A DNA stretch of 5,669 nucleotides. Origin: an uncultured Acetatifactor sp. (GTDB lineage Bacteria > Bacillota > Clostridia > Lachnospirales > Lachnospiraceae). The stretch lies in assembly GCA_947631715.1 (NCBI GenBank), contig CANRMK010000162.1, positions 1-5,669 of the forward strand. Direction: 5' to 3'. Both the position numbers and the translations under genes were made by a program. Positions 1 to 4,859 of the stretch are shown here, piece after piece. The notes beneath the pieces are model-generated. The model searched no databases. It was not told the origin of the DNA and saw nothing but the letters and a program-made list of their open reading frames with translations. Every line of letters starts with the position of its first letter. Within the stretch, counting starts at the first letter, position 1.

Positions 1-104
1 TAATCTAGTGTCTCATAGTCCGCCTCCGGATCCAGCATCTGGATCACAAGGCTCCTGGCCGTCACAAAAAGGACCTTGAACTTCACATCGTTTTCCTCTT
101 TCAT
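1..104 (-). CDS. 5' end of an unidentified gene; possibly the N-terminal domain of a GH28 polygalacturonase (partial)
   Basis: Only the first 34 codons are present; the reading frame is open to the window edge. The start is the ATG at 104-102, preceded by a GGGGG Shine-Dalgarno (116-112 on the minus strand) with a 7-nt spacer. The protein begins with a short charged leader, followed by an alternating hydrophobic stretch (FKVLFVTARSLVIQML, residues 9-24) that reads like two beta strands, then an acidic segment. There is no signal peptide, so a cytoplasmic protein is likely. From memory, many Clostridia GH28 polygalacturonases open with a small beta-sandwich (fibronectin-III-like) domain of this style, and a polygalacturonase would suit the neighbouring pectin enzymes. 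That is inference from 34 residues: the gene could equally be another beta-sandwich enzyme or an unrelated protein. It lies 146 nt downstream of the GH105 gene on the same strand, which leaves room for its own promoter. Confidence 0.6.
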   Translation of the reverse strand, partial: MKEENDVKFKVLFVTARSLVIQMLDPEADYETLD

Positions 105-208
105 ACTTATACCCCCTGCATGCTTTAGCACGCATACCAAGAGGGTGTGTAAACACCCCTCTTTTTAGAATTTAAAGGTTTACCTTCAAACTTATACCCT
201 TGTGCATG
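100..208 (-). repeat. imperfect direct repeat duplicating the translation-start region (copies 100-122 and 185-208)
   Basis: On the minus strand both copies read CATGCA, then a G/A-rich block, then GGGTATAAGT, one variable base and TGAA. Twenty positions match, with one one-base gap and three differing positions. The copy at 122-100 carries the Shine-Dalgarno and ATG of the leftmost gene. The copy at 208-185, about 86 nt upstream, has TTG where the start codon would be, and its frame ends after TTG and four more codons. The core AAGGGTATAA of the upstream copy also occurs at the -10 region of the GH140 promoter, so that copy may serve as a -10 element (TATAAG, 196-191). I see no good -35 at 16-18 nt. 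Function is unknown: duplication remnant, regulator-binding repeat or activator-dependent promoter are all possible. Confidence 0.6.
139..166. other. stem-loop with T-run on the plus strand, between the GH105 gene and the leftmost gene
   Basis: AAGAGGGTGT (139-148) pairs with ACACCCCTCTT (153-163) around the loop GTAA, with one bulged C. A run of five T (162-166) follows on the plus strand, giving the shape of an intrinsic terminator for plus-strand transcription. Read on the minus strand, the direction of every gene here, the hairpin is preceded by A residues and followed by GGTATG, so it is a poor terminator in that direction. In minus-strand RNA it would lie 35 nt upstream of the start codon of the leftmost gene, as part of a 5' leader. 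It could be an mRNA 5' structure, the end of an antisense transcript, or a palindromic operator (GGGTGT-TTAC-ACACCC). Confidence 0.55.
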
Positions 209-250
209 ATCCACGTTTTTCCTGAGTTCTTTCCTTCTATATTCATTCTT

Positions 251-1297
251 TTAAAATTTCAAATGTATTCTCTCGCCGGACTCCCAGCTTTGGTAGAGCA
301 GATACTGGGCGTAAGCCATGAACAGCGCAGCTGCCTGGCAGTCTTCTTTTAAGACTATCTTCCCGTCTCTTTCCTCCGGCATTTCATCCGTCAGAGCCCC
401 CAGTATCCTCTCTGCCATGGGCGCGTATTTTTCCCCCAGGATCAGCCGCAGTCTGCATGCCTTAAAAATCGCGGCCGCAGCCATGGCCGAGCCGAAAGCC
501 TCTATCTGGTTTCCCGGCATCTCTGCCTGATCCACCGTCTGCCACAAAAGTCCGGTCTCCCCGTCCCTGTACGCCATAAGGCCCTGGAGCCCCTCTTTTA
601 AGATATCCTGCAGCGGACGCATAAAATCATACACCCGCCTGTCCATTTCCTCAATGGTGTCCGCCAGCCCCAGCAGATACCACCCCATGCCCTTAAGCTG
701 GAAGACTGCAGAGCGGCCGCTCACCGGATCCGCCCCGAGACCTTTCCGGGATTCGTCAAGGCTATGGCAGTACAGTCCTGTCTTCTCGTCCCGCATATGG
801 TCCCTGACCCACTCGAACTGCCTGAGAATATCCAGGTATTGATCTTTCTTTCCATACCTGGTGTCCCATTCCATCCGAAACGGCATGGCCATAAAAAGCC
901 CGTCCAGCCATATCTGATCCGAATTCGCTTTCCTTTGCCAGTAATTTCCCGATGCCGTCCGCGGCTGTTCTTTCAGCTGGTCCAGCAGCGCCTCCACAGC
1001 CTTTCGGTAGCGCTCCTCTCCCGTCTCCTCCCACGCAAAGATCAGCGCCCGGCCCGGCATTACATCGTCCAAATCGTATTCCTCCGGCCGGTACGTCCTG
1101 ATTGCCCCGCTCTCCGTCACATAGCGGTCCAGGTAATTCAGCACATACTCCCGGAAGCTCGCTTTCCCCGTTGCCCGGTACAGCTGTATGGCCGCCAGCA
1201 GCACACATCCGTCCTCATAGTTCCACTGATCCCGCTCTAATCTCTCCGGCTCCCCGTAAAAGGTCTCTATGTAGCGCTCCAGCCTTTCCAGATTCAT
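251..1297 (-). CDS. GH105 unsaturated rhamnogalacturonyl/uronyl hydrolase (YteR/YesR-like)
   Basis: This 348-residue protein matches glycoside hydrolase family 105, an (alpha/alpha)6-barrel whose members hydrate and release the 4,5-unsaturated uronic acid left at the non-reducing end by polysaccharide lyases. The family signature IWLDGLFM is at 129-136. Spacing agrees with Bacillus subtilis YteR as I recall it: D77, W130, D132, H178 and W206 fall where YteR has D88, W141, D143 (general acid/base), H189 and W217, all with an offset of 11. Later family segments are GMGWYLLGLADT (203-214) and EAFGSAM (266-272). K202 stands where most members have Arg before the GxGW motif. Length is slightly below YteR (about 370). 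No signal peptide is visible, so it should act in the cytoplasm on imported oligosaccharides. The start is fixed by GGGAGG at 1312-1307 with a 9-nt spacer. It lies 48 nt after the GH140 stop with no terminator between, so the two are probably co-transcribed. Family is certain; exact substrate (rhamnogalacturonan I or II, or another unsaturated uronide) is not. Confidence 0.93.
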   Translation of the reverse strand: MNLERLERYIETFYGEPERLERDQWNYEDGCVLLAAIQLYRATGKASFREYVLNYLDRYVTESGAIRTYRPEEYDLDDVMPGRALIFAWEETGEERYRKAVEALLDQLKEQPRTASGNYWQRKANSDQIWLDGLFMAMPFRMEWDTRYGKKDQYLDILRQFEWVRDHMRDEKTGLYCHSLDESRKGLGADPVSGRSAVFQLKGMGWYLLGLADTIEEMDRRVYDFMRPLQDILKEGLQGLMAYRDGETGLLWQTVDQAEMPGNQIEAFGSAMAAAAIFKACRLRLILGEKYAPMAERILGALTDEMPEERDGKIVLKEDCQAAALFMAYAQYLLYQSWESGERIHLKF

Positions 1298-1345
1298 AAA
1301 AGGTGTCCTCCCTTTTTTATTACCAATTCCCGCCTCGTCAATCCC

Positions 1346-2659
1346 TCAGATCGCGCCTCTGCGCAGCACCAGCACCCAGTCGTTTGCGCCGTGCTCTCTG
1401 CGCAGGGGCCTGAACACTGCTTTTGTCCCCGCCTCCACAGTCCCGGCAGGGCTGTAGGCCCCGCTCTGGGGATCCATCCAGGCCACCTGGAAGCTCTCCC
1501 CCGAGAAAGCGCCAAGGTCCAGGCCGAACTCGTCCCCGCAGTAGGTGTAGCAGATCACATAATCCGCCCCGCCGAAAACGGCGATCCTGTGATAGCGCTC
1601 TTTCTGGCCGTAAGTGAGGAGCTCCTCCATGGGTCTTCCGCGCTGCCAGTCCACGCTCTCCACAAGCTCTTTCAAAAACCGGAGCTGCCCGGAGCCGGGA
1701 GCATGCAGCGCATCTCTCCACTCCTCCCTGACGCCGTAAGCGCCGGGGCCCTCGGCTTTCGTATAGAACTGCATGATGGCGTTGTGCCCATAGGTAAAGC
1801 CGCACGCTCCTGCCAGAACGCTCCAGTAGGCGTACCGCCGCACATCCGCGTCATTCCAGTACGGCTCCCCAGGGTCGTGCAGTCCCTGGGGAATTCCCTC
1901 ATAGGAGGGCTCTCCGTCCAGAGTCGGCTTCTTTGTGTCATAAGACAGATCCCTCAGCACATATCTCCAGTTGTCTTCCCCAAAGAACTCCTCTTTCGGC
2001 TTGTTGTCATCCCACTCTCCCAGATTCTGCTGGTCATATCTGCGGTGTCCCGACTGGAACATATTAAAGTCAAGCCAGCTCTCCCCCTGGAACCACAGGG
2101 AGGAGGACGTCCGTCCAAAGGGGTGGAAGCCCACAAGGCGCTCCGGATCCCGCCTCTTTAAGATTTCCGCCTCCCGGCAGGCCGCTTGATACACATCGTC
2201 TCCCCGGATATCCCCTCCCAGGATCCAGATCACGTTCGGCAGCCCCCGGAACGTCTCTCCCAGATACTCTGCATAGCGTTCCACATTGGACAGATTTACA
2301 ATACCGCTCTTAATCACGGACCCCCAGCAGGGCAGAAGCCCCATATAAAGCCCCATATCCGCCGCCATTTCTGTCATCCGCCTGCAGAATGCAAAATATT
2401 CTCCGGTGACAGGATTCCTCATCCGGCCGTCCGTCTGCTCTCCCGCTCCCCTTTCGGGCAGGGAATGTACCAACACCGTCTGGACCACGTTAAAGCCCTT
2501 TGCTTTCCTGTTCTCCAGATAGAGCCGGATCTCTTCTTCCGTCAGCTTCTGCAGCATCAGCCAGGCCGTATCGCCCAGCCAGAAAAAGGGATCGTCTCCC
2601 TCCTGCAGATACCGTCCGTCCGCGCTTACATGCAGTTTTTTCCAGGTACCCATTCCCAT
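1346..2659 (-). CDS. GH140 (DUF4038) apiosidase-like glycoside hydrolase, cytoplasmic
   Basis: A 437-residue protein in two parts: an N-terminal TIM-barrel of the DUF4038 type (about 1-345) and a C-terminal beta-sandwich (about 350-437, the 'putative collagen-binding domain of a collagenase' module ending in ANDWVLVL). Family landmarks are FFWLGDTAW (25-33), WILGGD (145-150), LDGEPSYE (247-254) and the YWSVLAGACGFTYG segment (278-291). The characterised member BT1012 of Bacteroides thetaiotaomicron (GH140) cleaves apiose linkages in rhamnogalacturonan II. Its catalytic pair, recalled as D187 and E284, corresponds well in spacing to D150 and E250 here. No signal peptide is seen, so the enzyme is intracellular. 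The frame stays open upstream to 2821, but that extension would run through a promoter and part of a terminator, so the start is placed at 2659 (GGGGG, 4-nt spacer) or the ATG at 2653 (10-nt spacer). It is the first gene of its own transcription unit, followed by GH105. Family assignment is strong; apiosidase specificity is inferred. Confidence 0.9.
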   Translation of the reverse strand: MGMGTWKKLHVSADGRYLQEGDDPFFWLGDTAWLMLQKLTEEEIRLYLENRKAKGFNVVQTVLVHSLPERGAGEQTDGRMRNPVTGEYFAFCRRMTEMAADMGLYMGLLPCWGSVIKSGIVNLSNVERYAEYLGETFRGLPNVIWILGGDIRGDDVYQAACREAEILKRRDPERLVGFHPFGRTSSSLWFQGESWLDFNMFQSGHRRYDQQNLGEWDDNKPKEEFFGEDNWRYVLRDLSYDTKKPTLDGEPSYEGIPQGLHDPGEPYWNDADVRRYAYWSVLAGACGFTYGHNAIMQFYTKAEGPGAYGVREEWRDALHAPGSGQLRFLKELVESVDWQRGRPMEELLTYGQKERYHRIAVFGGADYVICYTYCGDEFGLDLGAFSGESFQVAWMDPQSGAYSPAGTVEAGTKAVFRPLRREHGANDWVLVLRRGAI

Positions 2660-2681
2660 CAGTCCCCCGTCTTTTCTCCTT

Positions 2682-2710
2682 ATTATACCCTTTTGGCGGG
2701 ATATCTTCAA
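2682..2710 (-). promoter_or_regulatory. sigma-A promoter of the GH140-GH105 unit
   Basis: On the minus strand TTGAAG (2710-2705, four of six consensus bases) is followed after exactly 17 nt by a perfect TATAAT (2687-2682). Transcription would begin near 2675, giving a leader of only about 16-22 nt before the GH140 start. AAGGAG, just after the -10 box, lies at or before the predicted start point, so it cannot serve as the Shine-Dalgarno; GGGGG at 2668-2664 remains. The promoter stands just beyond the intrinsic terminator of the transporter genes, which supports a real transcriptional restart. No cre site was recognised nearby. Confidence 0.8.
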
Positions 2711-2737
2711 GACCATCTTCCCAAAGGAAAACAAGGG

Positions 2738-2798
2738 AAAAATAAAAAAGACCCGCTTCCGGATCCGGTATAGTCCCGGACCCGGGTACAGGTCTTTT
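2738..2798 (-). terminator. intrinsic terminator of the transporter operon
   Basis: In minus-strand RNA, AAAAGACC (2798-2791) pairs with GGTCTTTT (2753-2746), enclosing an inner stem in which CCGGGTCCGG (2785-2776) pairs with CCGGATCCGG (2768-2759) over a 7-nt loop, ten pairs with one G-U. The outer stem runs into T6-A-T5 (2749-2738). This is a strong rho-independent terminator placed 60 nt after the second permease stop codon and just before the GH140 promoter. The A-run on the other arm could let it work in both directions, but no plus-strand gene is present. Confidence 0.9.
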
Positions 2799-2812
2799 GA
2801 TCCCGCATTCTC

Positions 2813-2831
2813 GTCCGGCACATTCCCGGAC
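2813..2831 (-). other. small CCGG-containing stem-loop in the 3' untranslated region of the permease gene
   Basis: GTCCGG and CCGGAC form a 6-bp stem over a 7-nt loop, between the permease stop codon and the intrinsic terminator. There is no T-run, so it is not itself a terminator. It may protect the 3' end of the message from exonucleases. With the terminator it makes six CCGG tetramers in about 75 nt. Confidence 0.45.
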
Positions 2832-2857
2832 GTAAGAAGACGTTTCCAATACAGGCA

Positions 2858-3781
2858 TCAGCCCTTCACTGCACCCACCATAACGCCCTTGGTGAAGTAC
2901 TTCTGCAGGAAAGGATACAGAGCCAGGATAGGCAGCGTGGAAACGATGATGGTAGCATACTTGATGGTCTCGGACAGACGCTCCACATCCGCATCGCCCA
3001 CGCCGGCATCCGACGTATCCGATAGGATCAGTATCTGCCTCAGTACCATCTGCAGAGGCTGCAAGGATTTACCCTTATCGTCATCTGCCAGATAGATCAA
3101 AGCGTTGAACCATGCGTTCCAGTGAGCCACGCCGTAGTACAGTACCAGCACGGCGATGGTCGCTTTACACAGGGGAACCATGATCTTGAACAGGATGGTC
3201 CAGTGCCCTGCGCCGTCCAGCATGGCCGACTCCGTCAGCGCCCCGTCGATACCGGACATGGCCGTCCTCATGATGATCAGGTTATAGGTGCTCACGGCAC
3301 CGCTTAAGAGCAGCGCCCAGCGGGTGTTGTACAGGCCCAGCTGCTGAATGTTCAGGAAGCCGGGGATCATGCCGCCGGAGAAGTACATGGTGAACATGAT
3401 GAAGATGGTCAGCACTGTCTTTCCGGGCAGCTCCCTGCGGGACAGGAAGTATGCCGCGAGCAGGGTCATGACGATGTTGATGAGAGTACCGACGCCCACA
3501 TAAATAATGGTGTTGCCGTATCCCCGCCAGATGGTGGCCGTGTGGAACACCCGGTCGTAAGCCGCTGTGCTCCAGCCCAGGGGCAGAAGCAGCGCGTGCC
3601 TGTTACCCATCAGGAGCGTGGATCTACTGAAAGATGCACAGATCACGTACCAGAAAGGATACAGGCAGGCGATCATGAACAGCACCATGAAGATGATATT
3701 GCAAACGTTGAAGATATTCTCCCCCCGGCTGTGTTTTACCTTGGGGCTGGAGTCCATCAGATCGAGATTTTTCTTAGCCAT
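2858..3781 (-). CDS. carbohydrate ABC transporter permease, LplC/YtcP type
   Basis: A 307-residue inner-membrane permease of the CUT1 MalG-like class that moves oligosaccharides through the membrane with its partner permease. Hydrophobic segments suggest six membrane helices, at about 25-48, 92-115, 122-145, 155-175, 203-228 and 275-295. The cytoplasmic EAA loop, which contacts the ATPase, is at about 184-203 (ESAMLDGAG followed by IMVP). The segment YFSGGMIP (133-140) and the C-terminal FTKGVMVGAVKG are typical of the LplC/YtcP branch. The ATG at 3781 is chosen because AAGGAGG (3797-3791) lies 9 nt upstream. A start seven codons earlier is in frame but would overlap the preceding gene and has no better site. 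It follows its partner permease by 14 nt and is the last gene before a strong terminator. Subfamily placement is firm; the sugar transported is inferred from neighbours only. Confidence 0.95.
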   Translation of the reverse strand: MAKKNLDLMDSSPKVKHSRGENIFNVCNIIFMVLFMIACLYPFWYVICASFSRSTLLMGNRHALLLPLGWSTAAYDRVFHTATIWRGYGNTIIYVGVGTLINIVMTLLAAYFLSRRELPGKTVLTIFIMFTMYFSGGMIPGFLNIQQLGLYNTRWALLLSGAVSTYNLIIMRTAMSGIDGALTESAMLDGAGHWTILFKIMVPLCKATIAVLVLYYGVAHWNAWFNALIYLADDDKGKSLQPLQMVLRQILILSDTSDAGVGDADVERLSETIKYATIIVSTLPILALYPFLQKYFTKGVMVGAVKG

Positions 3782-3790
3782 ATTTTCGCG

Positions 3791-3797
3791 CCTCCTT
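3791..3797 (-). promoter_or_regulatory. Shine-Dalgarno deciding the start of the second permease
   Basis: AAGGAGG sits 9 nt before the ATG at 3781 and shares bases with the TAA stop codon (3798-3796) of the upstream permease. This arrangement suggests translational coupling, so the two permeases would be made in equal amounts. It argues against the in-frame ATG at 3802. Confidence 0.85.
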
Positions 3798-4752
3798 ACC
3801 ACAAGCTGGTTTCCGTAGTCTTCTTACTGATCTGGTTGGCAATGATGACCAGAATGAAGTTGACTACCGAGTTGAACAGGCCTACCGCAGTGGAGAACGA
3901 GAACTCACGGTTCAACATACCCATCTTGTACACATAGGTGGAGATGATCTCGGCCACTTCCAGGATACCGTCGTTGTACAAAAGGAGGGTCTTCTCATAA
4001 CCCACGCCCATGATCTGGCCCACACGCATGATCAGCATGATGATGATGGTAGGCAGGATAGCGGGAATGGTCACATGGATCGTCTGTTTCCAGCGGTTCG
4101 CACCGTCCACCTTTGCCGCATCGTACAGCTCGGAGTCGATGCTGGTCAGGGCTGCCAGGTATACGATGGAGCCCCAGCCTGAACCCTGCCAGATGTTGGA
4201 CAGCACATAGATGGGAATCCATAGGGCGGTCTTTGACAACATGTTCGAGCCGTCATATCCGAAGTTGGTAAAGAAAGCGGTGATGAAGCCGGTGGAACCG
4301 ACAAACTGGCGGATCATTGCGCACAGCACCACCATGGATACGAAGTGGGGCATGTAGGTAATGGTCTGCACGATCTTGGAGAACTTTTTGCTGCGCAGTT
4401 CGTTGATCAGCAGCGCCAGTATGATAGGAACCGGGAATCCGAAGATCAGTGTGGCAAAGCTAAGCATCAGGGTGTTGCGCAGCAGACGCCAAAAGTAATA
4501 GCCGCCAAAGAAGTCACTAAAGTGCTTAAATCCTACCCAGGGGCTTCCCAGAATTCCCTTTCTGGGCGCATAGTTCTGGAAAGCGATGATGATACCGTAC
4601 ATGGGCTTATAATGGAATAAGATGTAGTAGATGATAACCGGGAGTATCATCAGGTAGACCATTTTGTTTTTCTTGACCAGTTTCCAGGTCCGCGCTCTCA
4701 TGGCTTTTTTGTCTACTTTTACCGCCGGCGCTGAAGCTTTGTCTTTCTTCAT
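3796..4752 (-). CDS. carbohydrate ABC transporter permease, LplB/YteP type
   Basis: A 318-residue CUT1 permease of the MalF-like partner class. A basic N-terminus (about 1-30, rich in Lys and Arg) is followed by helices near 31-50, 92-118, 130-151, 177-202, 230-250 and 288-308. The EAA loop is at about 208-234 (ELYDAAKVDGA followed by IPAILP). The segments YKPMYGIIIAFQNY (48-61) and GSPWVGFKHF (69-78) are characteristic of the LplB/YteP family, which partners LplC/YtcP proteins and a lipoprotein binding protein. The start at 4752 has AGGAGG (4766-4761) with an 8-nt spacer. It lies 107 nt after the binding-protein gene, separated from it by a stem-loop, and 14 nt before the second permease. 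No ATPase gene is present in the window; in related Firmicutes systems a shared MsmX/MsmK ATPase serves such transporters. The substrate is unproven but likely a pectic oligosaccharide. Confidence 0.95.
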   Translation of the reverse strand: MKKDKASAPAVKVDKKAMRARTWKLVKKNKMVYLMILPVIIYYILFHYKPMYGIIIAFQNYAPRKGILGSPWVGFKHFSDFFGGYYFWRLLRNTLMLSFATLIFGFPVPIILALLINELRSKKFSKIVQTITYMPHFVSMVVLCAMIRQFVGSTGFITAFFTNFGYDGSNMLSKTALWIPIYVLSNIWQGSGWGSIVYLAALTSIDSELYDAAKVDGANRWKQTIHVTIPAILPTIIIMLIMRVGQIMGVGYEKTLLLYNDGILEVAEIISTYVYKMGMLNREFSFSTAVGLFNSVVNFILVIIANQISKKTTETSLW

Positions 4753-4784
4753 TCCACAATCCTCCTATGATATTTTGAGTAAAA

Positions 4785-4816
4785 GAGCCCGCTGCTGTCT
4801 GCACAGCAGCAGGCTC
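4785..4816 (-). terminator. stem-loop between binding-protein and permease genes (partial terminator / 3' stabiliser)
   Basis: GAGCCTGCTGCTGT (4816-4803) pairs with ACAGCAGCGGGCTC (4798-4785) over a GCAG loop: 14 pairs including one G-U. A short TTTT (4784-4781) follows, then ACTC. The stem is strong but the T-run is short, and the permease Shine-Dalgarno lies only 15 nt beyond it. Some transcripts should stop or be trimmed here while others continue, a known way of making more binding protein than permease. No separate promoter for the permeases was recognised in this gap. Confidence 0.8.
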
Positions 4817-4859
4817 GGCAGAACTTAACTCTTATATCTAAGCTTTATTCCAGCAAAGA

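Noticed and set aside
172..207. Possible 11-residue leader peptide (starting MHKGISLKV) before the hairpin at 139-163, suggesting attenuation.
   Set aside because: AGGA is 12 nt from the ATG, which is too far for a good site; no run of a regulatory amino acid is present and the hairpin lacks a T-run on the coding strand.
236..262. Promoter-like pair TTGAAA (262-257) and TATAGA (241-236) on the minus strand for the leftmost gene.
   Set aside because: The spacer is only 15 nt and the -10 matches four of six; AT-rich sequence at the end of a gene readily yields such matches.
764..1240. A 158-codon plus-strand frame and a 148-codon minus-strand frame (762-1208) inside the GH105 gene.
   Set aside because: Both overlap conserved GH105 coding sequence in other frames and resemble no protein family; the GH105 frame is complete without any frameshift.
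1338..1805. A 155-codon minus-strand frame overlapping the 3' end of GH140, considered as a sign of frameshift.
   Set aside because: The GH140 frame continues intact to its expected C-terminal NDWVLVL motif and stop, so no frameshift is needed.
1391..2161. A 256-codon open frame on the plus strand opposite the GH140 gene.
   Set aside because: It lies wholly within a well-supported gene, has no recognisable domain, a proline- and histidine-rich composition typical of antisense frames in G+C-rich coding DNA, and no convincing ribosome-binding site.
2186..2773. A 195-codon plus-strand frame across the 5' part of the GH140 gene, its promoter and the terminator.
   Set aside because: It runs antisense through the promoter and terminator stems and ends within them; composition and lack of any known motif mark it as a shadow frame.
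2660..2821. N-terminal extension of the GH140 protein by 54 residues to an ATG at 2821.
   Set aside because: The extension is translated from the terminator, T-run and promoter sequence, contains a phenylalanine-rich stretch coded by the T-run, and the conserved domain begins after 2659.
3782..3802. Upstream ATG at 3802 for the second permease.
   Set aside because: AAGGAGG is placed for the ATG at 3781; the upstream start would overlap the preceding gene and lacks a matched site.
4817..4859. TATAAG-containing segment after the binding-protein stop, considered as a promoter for the permeases.
   Set aside because: The only -35-like hexamer (TTGCTG) is 14 nt away and transcription would start before the stem-loop, so it would not bypass it.
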